In this document: positions 43,491 through 54,790 of the stretch, one piece after another
Position numbering within the stretch: position 1 is the stretch's first letter
How the letters are laid out: every line of letters starts with the position of its first letter
DNA from: Protoeuglena noctilucae
Lineage: Eukaryota; Chlorophyta; Pedinophyceae; Marsupiomonadales; Marsupiomonadaceae
Reading direction: 5' to 3'
Assembly (NCBI GenBank): GCA_958009085.1
Contig: OY253685.1
Location: 248,001 to 312,000 of the forward strand
DNA: 64,000 nt
Translations under genes and position numbers: made by a program
Notes under the pieces: model-generated
What the model was told of the DNA's origin: nothing
Seen by the model: the letters and a program-made list of their open reading frames with translations, nothing else
The model's database searches: none

Positions 43491-44285
43491 CGCGCTCCCT
43501 GCGACGCCAATGCGTCCGATGGCGATGCGCCCGTGCCGGATGGACGGTGCTTTGAGGTTACATGGAAACAAACGTGATCGACGCCAGCAAAACGGGAGGC
43601 TCTCGAGGGCCGGGCGGGCGCCTCCTGGGGTCGGTGCCGTGCGGCGCCAGGAGGGTCTCCCCCGGCGGCCGCCGCCGGGTCCCCCGGCCTTTTCCCGGCC
43701 CGCGGCTGCCGGCGGCCGGGTAGGGCATTCCGCGCCCGCGACTCGATCCGCGACCAAAAGGCAAGCGGACACTGGAGGTTCCAGAGTGGTCCCCCACCTC
43801 CGTACTGATCCAGCCCAACCGAGCTTGACTTCTGGGTTCTGATGGGACCAGGTACTTTCTCGGTGGTTTGATCCGCTCACGATGAGGAGAGGTCGATCTC
43901 GCGGTACAGTATCCGCCGACCTCCGTCCCTGCGCATGCGCGCGCAGATGGGCACAGCCGCAGCCGCGCGAGTCGCGATGCCACCCGGCGTCGCACCCGCC
44001 ATGACCCCCAGACGCATCGCCAGCCGACCCCGCAGGCAGTCGCGGGGCGGAGAGTCACGGGGCTGGCTAAATGCGGTGCGGCAGTGTGGGCATCCTCTGC
44101 GGCACTGGGCGCCGAGGCGGGAGCGGAGTCGATGGTGCAGTCGCAGAGGAGCACGAGAGCAGGAGCGCAAGGGCCCGATGGAGGCGCGCGCGGGCGGGGA
44201 TCGCCGAGGCTGCGGCACACGCGGGCGGCATGCTGCTACACCCGGCGCGGTCGGGATCGCGATGCCGCGAGGATACACGGCACGG
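43491..44285 (+). repeat. Dispersed repeat, copy 1, carrying a 5S rRNA gene
   Basis: A direct repeat of 48543-49318, offset 5052 bases. The first ~540 bases (to CATCGCCAGCC at about 44032) differ at only about two positions. About 60 bases then are strongly diverged, the next ~100 (GCGGCACTGGGCGCCGAGGC onward) are nearly identical again, and similarity fades after about 44280. It starts about 60 bases after the fusion-gene stop and lies 3' of the GEN1-like gene. Confidence 0.9.
43765..43878 (-). rRNA. 5S ribosomal RNA, copy 1
   Basis: On the minus strand the sequence fits a green-lineage 5S rRNA over its whole length. The ends GCGGAT and GTCCGC can form helix I. The loop B/C region reads GGTCCCATCAGAACCCAGAA, the box A/C control region AAGTCAAGCTCGGTTGGGCT, and the 3' half GGATCAGTACGGAGGTGGGG. 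A TTTT run (plus-strand AAAA at 43756-43759) lies a few bases after the 3' end, as expected for a Pol III terminator. The exact ends are set by helix I and may be off by a few bases. Confidence 0.9.
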
Positions 44286-44494
44286 AGATGGTCACGTGAT
44301 GTCATCAAAGCGACTGTACGCGGTCCTGGCGTGCGAATGGAGGACTGTGAGGTTCGCTTGCAAGTCAATCGGTCGTTTGCATCGCTGACCGCGACCCCAT
44401 GCGTCATCGGGATCCTGTTTCAGCCCAGACACCCTCGCTCTCCTGCAGGCTGCTCGCCATGCCTCATGCAGGCACCTGCACCAAGTCAAGCTGC

Positions 44495-47400
44495 TCACGC
44501 TTCGCCGCCCTCGCTGTCGCTGCTGATTATGATGACTACCTCGCTATCTGCCTTCTTTGCCGGCAAAACGCGCGCGCTCCCAGCGCCCTGCTCCTCCCTT
44601 GCCGAAGCCGCGGCCGTCGCAGCCCCACCACCGCCACTGCCATTGGGGGCCCGCGCCAACACCCTTTGGATGTCACCCATGACCTCTCCCCTTCCTGCAC
44701 CCCGTGCCCGGCCCGCCCCTCGCCCTTTGCCACGCCCCGCGCGGCCCCCCGCTCTGCCCCTGGCTCCCCCCGCCTTCCTCCTTTGCCCCTCCTCCCACGC
44801 AGCCCACAGGTCGGGACAAGCGGCAGCCAACAGCCGTCCCCGCACCACGCAGAGGTCCCGAGCCTGATGCAGTGTCAAGTACTCCCTGCAGGAAAGGACA
44901 CAGGGTTTCTCAAATACACAAAAGTGAGGTGGCAGCAATGCAGCACCCTCGCCATGCCCCATGCTTGCGTAAGCCGTCCACGCCACTCACTGCAAGGGGA
45001 CGACTGTGCTAGAACCGCCCTTGTCGCCCGCATCGCCCTTCCCCACGTCAGCGCCGTCGTTGCTTCCCGCCCCGCCCGCAAACTTCCCATCACTGTGCCC
45101 GCCCTCTCTCGGAGATGCGGCAGCCCCGCCCTTGGACCCCCGGCCCTTCGTCGCCCCTCCCTTTCCCGCGTTCTTGTGGAGCTCCGCCACGTCCACGCCA
45201 CCCGCGCCCGCCACTCCCTTCGCGAAGTCCACACGCATCACGCACTGGAACGCAAAGGGAGCCGGCGTATCCCCAGCTCCGCTCCCACGCCCCGCCTCCG
45301 GCGCAACTGCGGATGTGGACGCTCCGGCGGGCGCAGGGGTTGCGTGGTGCGACGCGAATACAGGCCGCAGGAAGGCATCGATCTGTCGCTGGGATGCGCC
45401 GACGTCGGCTTGTCGGGTCGCGGATGAGCCTGGCTGGGACCCTTCTCCGGCAGTAGCGGCGACGCGGCCGTCCGCAGGGCCACCGGCACCGTCCCCGCCA
45501 GCACCGCCAGCCTGGTCGTTGCGTGGCCGCCAACGGAGCGGCATGCGTGGCCTGCCGATGGCGGACGGGAAGATGGCGGCTCTGGACACGGCGGGCCACG
45601 GCTGGGGCCGCGCGGCGGCTGGCGCTCCTGGGAGAGCGCTGGGGTCTCTGCAAGACAAGGGGCGCAGAGGTCAAACATCGACACAGTAGCAGAACCCGCT
45701 GCAGGTAGAACCTGAGCATTCGCGGTGCCCCAGCGACCGACCGACGGCAAAGAGGCACGAGCCCGACTCGTCACGAGATGGTAACTGCTAATGCCGCAGC
45801 TGGCATGCGCGCGTCACCTGGCAAACGCCCGGGAGCGAAGCGTGTACTCAACCAAGATGGGCACGGCCTTGCGGAGGAGCTTGCTGTCGCTCAGATGGAA
45901 GGGGAAGGCATCGGAGAGGGCCGAGAGATTGGGGGCTCTCACCCACCCCTGCGGAGGGAAAACAAAGGCGGCGTAACGCACCATCTCACGTTGCTATGCC
46001 ACTGTGGCTTTGCAAGCCCGAAACAGTGCCGGCCAGCGACTCCACCGCAAAGACGCACCAGGGATCTGCTTGCCAGGCGCTCCACGGCCGCCCTGGCCGC
46101 CCGCCTCTCTGCCAGAAACGCCTCAGCCGCTGCCAGGAGCGTCTCCACGCACGCAGGCGGGGCACTCGGCGCAGCAGGCGCACGAGCGCTGCTCCCGTGA
46201 TCCCCAGCTGCCCCAGCACCGTCCTTGGCTGTGACAGCCGGGGCCTGGCTCGGACCGGCGCCGCTGCCCTTCCTTGCGAACATGAAGTCCGGCATCTCTG
46301 CACCGCCCATGGCGACGCGCTGGCCAGCGACAGAAGAAGCCACGATCTCCACCGTGTCTGACTCCTGGGACGCAGGGAGATAGGATTGCGTCGGCTTGCA
46401 TTGCGCACGCGGCGGAGCGTGTGTCACCCGACGAGCTGGGGGTGACACTGCCACAGGCATGAGCGTAAATGGTCATGAGATCTGTGGGCATCATTGTAAC
46501 AATAACACTTCGCGTCCCTCTCCGCACCTGACGGCTCTCCTCACGCACGGGCTTCCCCTTGCCGGGACCAGGCGACGACCCCAGGAGCTCCTCACTGACA
46601 CCCCGTGGGACCATCTCTGCTGCCTCCCCGCCCTTCTCCTTGCCCTTCCCTGCCCGGGACTGCGACGTCTGCCCCCACACCCGCGCCACGACGCGGTGCA
46701 GGATGGGTCGGTCCGGGTCGACACAAAAGTCGCACTCGCATGTTGCTTCCGACGCGTCTGCGTCTTTCGCATTTCTCGATGCGTTTGCTGGGTGGGACGG
46801 GTCCGAGCGGTCCAGGCACCCCCGGTCCGTGCCGCACTGGGCACAGGGCCGTGCCCGCTGGTGCTGCTGAATGCGGCCCTTGAACCCCGCAGGCCGGGCG
46901 TCATGGCCGCACTTGCGGCACCCGGTGCAGGCGGTGGCGGGGGCGTCAGGAGACGGGCCTGCCCGCAGCAGGGACGTCAGCCCCTGCGGACGGATCGCAG
47001 ATAGGGAGTGCAAGACGGCTCAGTGTTTGAAACCACGCTCGACCGCCGAATGGAATGTCAGGACCCTCGAGCCATAGCCCACGCCTAATACGCACAGCAC
47101 CCACCGTCAGGACCCCACCGTCTCTTTGCTCGCCACGGCTCCTGGCCAGCGCCCCCAAAGCCCGGAACGCCTCCTCTGGACCAACGCCCTTGCCTCCCTT
47201 CTTGTCAAAGTCGTTGCCACACAGCACCGCAAGCGCCACGGCCGCGTCAGGTCCCTCGGATTCTGGCAGACCCAGGGCCTGACACAGGCGGGGGAGACGG
47301 AAAAGGGAGGCGCGGGTGTCGCAGGGCCTGGGGGAGGAGGCAGGCGTGCGGCGGGGTGGGTGAGCGTGATGGGTCACCGGTGGTATGGGACCATGCGAGT

Positions 47401-48435
47401 ATGAGAGGGCGTTAACAGCAGTCCAGCTGAGGAAAGTTATGGCACATGCCGTTGCAGTTGCGGGCTCTCACTCGCAGGGATGCAAGTCCAGCGAGCGGAT
47501 GACCATCCCCGCCCCGTACGCCAGGACGTCCCCATCGGCCGTGACGGCGCAGTCCACAAGCCCCGACGCGCACTGCGGGAGGAGAACTCACAGGACGCTG
47601 TCTTCTCTGCGGTAGTAGTACTGAAGCATGGGACATCGCACCAAGTCATGCCCAGCCTCGGGCCCGACCCTTGCCTCCAGTGCCCCTGTGCACCTCGCAG
47701 TAACCCTCGCCACTCACCATCGCCCCGCACATGGCCTCTGCTTCCCCCGGGGCATCGACCCAGGACAGCCCCAGGGCATTGAAGAGGCGCTGGAGGGCCA
47801 CGGCCGATGCCGACGTGCGGGCGAAGGAGCGGGCGGGGACGCCTTTGGACTCGACGCCCTGCGAAGAGCCGAGACACGTTTGTTGCAGGGCAGGGAAGCC
47901 CAGCAGCTGCGCGCTGCGGGACGGGCACCCACACGCGTGCATCGCTGCTGCCTGTGCATGCACCTTGCGCTGCAGCACCGTGTTGGTCTTGGCCGCCGGG
48001 GTCGGTCCATCGAAGACGAGGACAGGCGTCATGCCGTATCGGACCATGCTGGACACGCGCGCGATGGCCGTGTTCACCACGGCGTGCACGAGCTGCGTTG
48101 CGTCCAAGTCGGGACGAGCTGCCATGGCCTCGAAGATCCACACGGACGCGTCGACCGCCGCCACTTTCCCCTCCAACTCCTCCGCGAGTTGCGCGTGCCC
48201 TGCCGCGGTCGCCCCAGTGAGGTCCTGCGGAGGCAATTCAACCGGCAGGCTGACAACCGGCGAGGCGCGGACGCAAAGCAGCGTTCTGATGGCCTTACGC
48301 ATCGGATAGCATAGTTGGCATCGCAATGAGCAGGATCGAGTCAGTAACATCGCAGCCGGGTGTTTCGCCGCGCCGGGCACCCACCTCAAGGAGCCCACGG
48401 TGGGACAGCGCCCGCCACAAGCCGCGCACGCCCAT
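44495..48435 (-). CDS. GEN1/SEND1-like XPG-family structure-specific nuclease
   Basis: Likely Holliday-junction or flap nuclease of the GEN1/SEND1 group. It starts MGVRGLWRALSHRGLLE (XPG-N, 48435), then VAAVDASVWIFEAM with a catalytic Asp and VRYGMTPVLVFDG. The XPG-I block reads LGLSWVDAPGEAEAMCGAM, VDCAVTADGDVLAYGAGMVI and AVLCGNDFDKKGGKGVGP. A zinc-binding-like Cys region follows (CTGCRKCGHDA, RPCAQCGTDRGC, CECDFC), as in plant SEND1, then GWVRAPNLSALSDAFPF. The tail holds a PIP-box-like QRQIDAFL and ends with a SUMO-interaction-like EVVIIISSDSEGGEA at 44495. Ten exons, all placed introns GT-AG, including a 140-base exon near 45822-45961 that restores the frame to the tail. The nuclease call is firm; GEN1 versus SEND1 is not settled. 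Confidence 0.85.
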
Positions 48436-48542
48436 CTCTTGCTGATGATCATCCGCACGCAACGCAAAGAGGTAGAATTGCAACACGAGACTGCCGAGAA
48501 GCGCTACCTAGGTGCCGACAAGCACCATGGTCCCACGTCACG

Positions 48543-49318
48543 CGCGCTCCCTGCAATGCCAATGCGTCCGATGGCGATGCGCCCGTGCCGGATGGACGGT
48601 GCTTTGAGGTTACATGGAAACAAACGTGATCGACGCCAGCAAAACGGGAGGCTCTCGAGGGCCGGGCGGGCGCCTCCTGGGGTCGGTGCCGTGCGGCGCC
48701 AGGAGGGTCTCCCCCGGCGGCCGCCGCCGGGTCCCCCGGCCTTTTCCCGGCCCGCGGCTGCCGGCGGCCGGGTAGGGCATTCCGCGCCCGCGACTCGATC
48801 CGCGACCAAAAGGCAAGCGGACACTGGAGGTTCCAGAGTGGTCCCCCACCTCCGTACTGATCCAGCCCAACCGAGCTTGACTTCTGGGTTCTGATGGGAC
48901 CAGGTACTTTCTCGGTGGTTTGATCCGCTCACGATGAGGAGAGGTCGATCTCGCGGTACAGTATCCGCCGACCTCCGTCCCTGCGCATGCGCGCGCAGAT
49001 GGGCACAGCCGCAGCCGCGCGAGTCGCGATGCCACCCGGCGTCGCACCCGCCATGACCCCCAGACGCATCGCCAGCCAAGTTGGCAGTCAATTACCGGGC
49101 GGGAGCCATGCGGCTGGCTGGATGCGATGCGGCAGTCGGGGCATGCATCGGCCCTCTGCGGCACTGGGCGCCGAGGCGGGAGCGGAGTCGATGGTGCAGT
49201 CGCAGAGGAGCACGAGAGCAGGAGCGCAGGGGCCCGACGGAGGCGCGCGCGGGCGGGGAACACGCGGGCGGCATGCTGCTACACCCGGCGCGGTCGAATT
49301 GCGATGCCGAGGGGACGA
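48543..49318 (+). repeat. Dispersed repeat, copy 2, carrying a 5S rRNA gene
   Basis: Second copy of the repeat at 43491-44285, same orientation. It lies about 110 bases from the GEN1-like start codon, so it forms most of that gene's upstream region. The core through CATCGCCAGCC (about 49084) is nearly identical; a stretch after it (AAGTTGGCAGTCAATTACC) differs, then similarity resumes and fades by 49318. It lacks a short segment (about 17 bases, TCGCCGAGGCTGCGG in copy 1) near its end. Confidence 0.9.
48817..48930 (-). rRNA. 5S ribosomal RNA, copy 2
   Basis: Same sequence as copy 1 by eye, including the AGAACCCAGAAGTCAAGC core, the closing ends GCGGAT / GTCCGC, and the TTTT terminator (plus-strand AAAA just below 48817). 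It points away from the FPG1 gene and toward the GEN1-like gene, on that gene's strand. Two 5S genes 5 kb apart suggest a dispersed rather than tandem-only 5S arrangement here. Confidence 0.9.
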
Positions 49319-49624
49319 CTGATGTGGCTGTAACTAGAGTGTATTTTGTTTGATGCTGGCCGCGCTCATTTCGGCTCATATGGGCACAGAAAAGCTTAGA
49401 ATTACACTTCAAATGAAAGTTCTGGATATTATGACGGCGCCTTTGAGCACGACTGCCTGCCTGCCACTCATTATCTGCAGCTGACGCCTGACAGGGCCGT
49501 GAGCACCCCCACTCTCTGTGCCAGAGCTGTCTGTGCACCTGACACAACACCTGCCCTCACAAGTTTCTGCCACGGCCTATGTGATATCTGCCCCCAGGCC
49601 TCGCGAAGAGTCACACCAGGCCAC

Positions 49625-51537
49625 TCACGTACCCTTTCTTGCGCGCTTACCCCTCCCGCCACCGCCGCCCACCCCGTCAGCTGCGTTGCCCCCTGCAGCC
49701 TCCGCACCCACTCCGCGCTCCCCCTTTGTACGAGTCCCCACCTCCTGTTTGGCCACACCATCAGCGCTGCCCTCCCCGCCCCTCGTCCCCGCCCCACGCC
49801 CCCCTCCCTTGCCGCGAAATGAACGGCCCTTGCCCGCCACCCCCTCCGCCCCTCGCTCCTCGCCCTTCTCACCATTTGCACCTCCCCCATCAACCTCATC
49901 GTGCTCCCCCTTCCGCTTGCCCCGCCCCCGCTGCTTCGCAACCCCCAACTTCTCATCCGCACCCTCATCCATATCGACACGCTTCTCCTGCTCTTTCTCC
50001 TCGCTCTTGGCCCCCGCCTTCTTGGCCCCTGCCCTCTTCTTCCCCTCACGCTCGCCCCGCCCCTTCTTCGCCCCTCCGTTCGCGCCCCTCCCCTCCCCAT
50101 CACCCTCCTCACCCACTCCCTCGCCCTCTTCGTCGCCCTCCCCATCTCCCTCTCCCTCGTCATCGTCCCCGCCCTTGCCCTTCCGCCTCCGCCTCGGCTC
50201 ACCCCGCATCGTCTGCACCGCGGGCACTACAGCCGACGTGCGCCCGCCCACCGTCACAAACACGATGCGGTTGCCGTGCGCGTCCTGACCCGACTGCTTG
50301 CGTGTCCAGCGGAAGTGAAAGAGCCACGAGGGAGGGAAACGGTCTGGGGGAGCGAGGTGGGCGAGCGGCTGGTGTGGAAGGCGGGGTCGGTAGTCGGGTG
50401 CCAGACGCGCCATCGCGTCTGCTGTCATTGCAGCCACCGCAGGCAGTAATGTGTCACCTGAGTCGGCATTGACGGCACACGCCTCCCTGACGACGTAAAG
50501 CAGCTTGTCGTGGAGACGCTCGACTGCCGAGGACTCCAGGGCGGACGCGACGGACTCGGGATGGATGCCCGCCTGGTAGAGCACCTCGTCCGCCACTGCA
50601 GATGTGCGGGGGGATGGGGGGCGTTGTGGCGAAGATGAGGCATTGTGGTACACGACACGTCAATCAAGCCAGGCCATGTTCATTAAGAGCAGGTTGGAGA
50701 TTAAGACAACTCTTATACTCTCACCCCAGTTCCCGACCCCCGCTGAGAAGCTCTGGTCCAGCAACAAAGCTTTGATGGGCTTCCTGGACTTGGCCAGCGC
50801 GGCAGCGAAGGCGTCGAGGGGCAGGGGGTCGAGGAAAGGGTCGAAACCTGCATATGGGGATGACGAGAGGAGGTCAGGCGCAGGGATCAAGCACAGCTGG
50901 AGCGCTGGGCAACACAGCCCGCACGTGCTCACCCAGCTTGTCGATGGGCGTGGGTCCAGAGACGTGCAGCCAGATCTTGCCCAGTCGTCGGGGGTCGCTG
51001 AAGGCCATCGACGTGCCGCAATCCGTCGCGACCTGCATCTTGACGAATCGTGGCGGCCAGGACCCCTCCTCGTCGGCCTTCACGTTCACGTAGGCCACCG
51101 ATTTGGCGCCGCGGATGTGGATTGCGCCAGTCATTCCGAAGTGCAGGTACAGCGTGCATTGGTTGCTGCGTCCGAGGGTCGGGGAGCAAGCCTGGGTTGG
51201 GCAGACGCACAGCACCCGTGCCAATCGATGCAAATCCCCCGCAGCGCGCGCACCTGAGCCGCATCCACAGCACCTTCCCTTTCCTCCCGACATTTTCAAC
51301 AGTCAAACCGACCAGCTTCTTCGCTAGCTGCAAGGGAGGGGCGACACGGCGATACATACCGCCAACCGTTGATGCTGCGCATTGCGCGCGGGCTGCAAGC
51401 CGTCTCACCTCCTCTCCGGTGAGTCCACCCTGCATAATCTTGTCGTCCGTCTCAGCCACGACGGCAGAGATCCGCTTGCCGCGCAGGTGCTCCTCCAGCA
51501 CGCGCCGGGCACTCTCGACCTCCGGCAGCTCTGGCAT
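49625..51537 (-). CDS. FPG1: FPG1 / MutM-type formamidopyrimidine-DNA glycosylase
   Basis: Base-excision repair enzyme that removes oxidised purines and cleaves the strand. The start is placed at 51537 so that Pro2 is the catalytic N terminus: MPELPEVESARRVLEEHLRG. A Met at 51594 would bury Pro2. Next come the conserved Lys loop (GRKGKVLWMRL), LYLHFGMTGAIHIRG and DPRRLGKIWLHVSG. The helix-two-turn-helix follows in KALLLDQSFSAGVGNW joined to VADEVLYQAGIHPES. The plant-type end lacks a zinc finger: FHFRWTRKQ, VFVTVGGRTSAVVPAVQTMR. After this about 170 residues of low-complexity Glu/Gly/Lys-rich tail run to the stop at 49625. Five GT-AG introns. The enzyme call is secure; the tail's role is unknown. 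Confidence 0.93.
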
Positions 51538-51954
51538 GGCAGGGCACGCGCGATGAGGCGGAGGCGGAGCCTCAGTGAAATGTGTCGACGCCATCGTGGT
51601 GCGGCAGTGCTACGTTCCCATGTTATGACCTAGCCACGTTAGTGGCACTGAGTGGCACAGCTGCAGCACACGGCTGTGAAGCTCTCTCTCGTTCAAAAGC
51701 TGTTGGTGTTGGTGGGGACCGAAATCGCATGGGTGCGGGAATCGACGGTACAGGGGCCAAGCCAGCCGCAAAATCGCCTTGCCTCGCAGCGCCACGAAGG
51801 CCGCAACAAAAGAAATGCACCATGCTCTTATGCGCATGTAAATGTAGCTAGAAGCTAAAGTTGATGGAGACGTGCTGTGCAGCGTTAGACATGCAGCGCG
51901 TGCAATCAGTGGGCACGACAAGGGCGTGCCGTGGTGGTGGTCGGCCAAGCCAGG
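51538..51954. other. Intergenic, FPG1 promoter and WDR44-like 3' flank
   Basis: About 415 bases, head to tail. I see no exon, RNA gene or repeat. Confidence 0.4.
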
Positions 51955-54790
51955 TCAGGCGTGCCTGGGACACATGACCTCCTGCGGCACCCCAAGGTTC
52001 TCAAAAGCCCGGATGCGTCCGGAGTAACCTGCCACCAGAATGACGGCGCCGTAGAGACCCAACCCCACACGCTCCCCCGCCTACTGGCCACCCCACCCCA
52101 TCCTGTGCACACAGGACCAAAGCCAGGACGCAGTGACACAGCGCCGCGGGATGGCGAGCAGCATCCACGCCCACCCCGCCGTGGGTGAAGGACACCATAC
52201 AGGGCACTAGGCTTCTCTGGGCTCACCCGAGCGGTGGCTGGGCGGCGTCCTCTGTGCGGCACCTGCTCAGCGTCCCGCTCGAGTCGCGCCGCGGCACCAC
52301 GGTGCGCTTGGGCGGGATGGGGGCGCCGGACGACTGCCGGAGCACATTGCCCTGCGACAGAGAGTCGCCAACCATCGTCCGTGTCTGCGATACCAGCAAC
52401 GATGATCATCACGCACCCGCCCCGCAGTGGAAGTGTTCCTTGCCTTGGCGGAGTCCTTGGGTGAGTGCCCCATCTCGGGCGTGGTAGAGGCGGTGGAGGA
52501 GGCCAGGGCACGGTGGAGCGCGGCGACGACGTGGCGGCACCGCTCGGGGGCAAAGATGGCGATCAAAGCCGTCTCGTCCAGGGCCCTGGGGGTGGCGCGA
52601 GTCGTGGATGAGACGAGGGCTGCCGTGCTGCGCAAGGCGTCGCAGGTGGCTGTGCATCCATGGGGCCACTGCTCAGCACTCACTGGAAACTCTCGTAAGC
52701 GTATTGCTTGTCGCGCCGGGCGTGCCCCAGCTCGTCCTCGCTGCCCCGCCCCGACGCTGTGCGCCACAGCATGACCTTCCCGTCGTCCGACCCCGACAGG
52801 ACGTACTTGCCGTCTGCGGGAGAGAGAACGCAGGGAGGTGTAGGGGCAGTGGCACTGTGGGGCTTGACCGTGCGGTAGACGGTGCTGCTGAGAGTGCCTG
52901 GCCTCAGCCCATGCGAACCTCGCCCGTGACCGACCACGCCCGTCAGCTGCGCAGTAGTAGTCACTACTGCGCCCGTCCGCACTCGCCCGCTGGTCCGGCA
53001 ATGGTCCCGCAGCGCACCCGGACTCACCCGGGGACGCCGAGGCGCGGATCTGGCTGTTGAGATTGCGGTGGCCCTTGAATTTCGCTCGCTGCGCATATCC
53101 CTCGAAAAGGCGCACGCGGGAGTCGTTCGAGGACACCAGAAGACGGGGGACGCAACTCTCGCCTGGCAGCACCTCGAGGCCTGGGGACAAGCACAAGAGC
53201 AGGTCAGGCCACACGGCAGCACTCGGCATGTGGGTGCACGTCTCTTTCGCAAGACCCCCCACCGCACCTGTGATCTTGCGCGCGCGTGCGCCCCGCGATG
53301 TGTTCTTCACTTCCACCTGGGTCGAGAGCTCCAGGCCCAGCCCCTTCTCGCCGCGCGCCTGGACGGCGTAGAAGCGGCACTGGCCCCGCATAGAGCCCAC
53401 GACGGCCTGGTCCCCGCTCGCCCCGAAACACGCGGACGTGACCATGTCGTCGACCTTGGTACCGTCCACGACGGCGCACTCGGGGACGCTCCACAGGTGC
53501 ACGCCGCCGTCCACGGTCCCTGCGGCGACGAGAGCGATGGCGGTGCGCTTGGGGTGGCACGCAGCACGCAGCATAGATCGGTGAGCATGGGTTGATCACG
53601 TGTTGCCACTCACCTGCCAAAAAATACCGGTGGTCTTTGGGGTAGAAGGCGACGCACGTGACGAAGTCGCCGTGTTCAAAGACCCGGAGGCACACGTCGG
53701 AAGAGGCGTGCCAGAGACGCACGGTGCGGTCCATACTGCGACAGGTGTGAAAGGAGCGTGAGAAAAGAATGAGACACAGAGTCACAGCACATGAGGTCTT
53801 ACCAACATGCGCATGGACCCTCGCCTGCTGGAAAGGAGGAACTCGCTCTCTCCGTTGGTGGCAGACCATGACAGGTCCAGGATGTCGGCCGTGTGGCCCT
53901 GGAGCTCCCTGCAGCCCAGCGACCGTGCGGCACATGTCATGCGTGTCGGCTGTGTGTCTTTTCAGGCGTGACAGAGAAGCACAACTGGGACGCGTGCACG
54001 ACTGTCCCATGGCACATGCGCAGCGCCTCGCCTGAGGGGCTGCTCCGACAGCACGGGCACGTGGGTCCGCCCCGGGTCGTCCCGACTGCCCACGTGCTCC
54101 GAACGGTCCAGCACGCCCCAGACGCGCACGACGGCGTCCTGGCCCCCCGTTGCCAGGAACCTCCCGAGGAATGAGAACTTCATCGCCCAGATGGCACCTG
54201 CAGGCATTGCTGGCACACCCTCAGCACACACGTACCCTGCAACCCGCCAATCCGTGCCAGAGGCAGGCTCAGCTCACCCTCGTGCGCCTTGATGTCTTGC
54301 ACGACCCCCAGGTTGCTCAGCTCCCTCTGACACTTGCGGAACACCATCACCGGCACCGAGTGGTCGTCTGTTAGGTCCGGGTCCTTTGCAGGCGGGGCCC
54401 GGCCAGGTGCGGGCGGCGGCCGCGGGTTCGCAGAGCTGGAAGCGAACAGTTTCCCGAACAGCGAGCGCAGGCTGCGGGGCCGCTGGCCGCGAAGTGGGGG
54501 CTGACCCTCTGCCTTGCCAACCTCGGCCTCCAAGCCCCGGTCCCGCGCAGGCCTCGTCACAGGCGCGGAGACGCGACGAGAGACGTCTTGCATGCTGCTC
54601 GTCCGCGGCAGAGCGCCCGCTGCGGACCACCAACAGGCTCGTTAGGCGCGTAACTGGACGCTAGGGTGTGTGCGCCCGTGAGGCCGCGGGCCCGAATGGA
54701 CGCGGGGCAACAAGCCAGGCGCACGCAATTACCTATCCGCTCGTCGCTGGAGTCGCTCCACAAACTCTCGGGGTCCTCAGAAACGCGCAT
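51955..54790 (-). CDS. WDR44-like WD40-repeat protein
   Basis: Related to animal WDR44 (a RAB11 effector) and its plant relatives. Exon 1 gives MRVSEDPESLWSDSSDERI from 54790; an in-frame ATG at 54838 would add 16 residues. A basic/Pro-rich N-terminal part is followed by the propeller: IWAMKFSFLGRFLATGGQDA, LQGHTADILDLSWSATNGES, FLLSSSMDRTVRLWHASSDV, FEHGDFVTCVAFYPKDHRYF, MVTSACFGASGDQAVVGSMR, SRGARARKITG, LEVLPGESCVPRLLVSSNDS and YVLSGSDDGKVMLWRT. It ends with YGAVILVAGYSGRIRAFENL and a stop at 51955. Three introns start with GC, after exon ends at 54032 (LR|ELQGHT), 53825 (SS|SMDRTV) and 52444 (SAK|TRTMVG). The first two are phase 2. The last join near 52100 is uncertain. The membrane-trafficking role is by analogy only. 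Confidence 0.87.

Noticed and set aside
42567-43880. 437-residue open frame on the minus strand
   Set aside because: Antisense of the aldolase domain running into the 5S repeat. Part of it recurs at 48504-49091 only because the repeat recurs.
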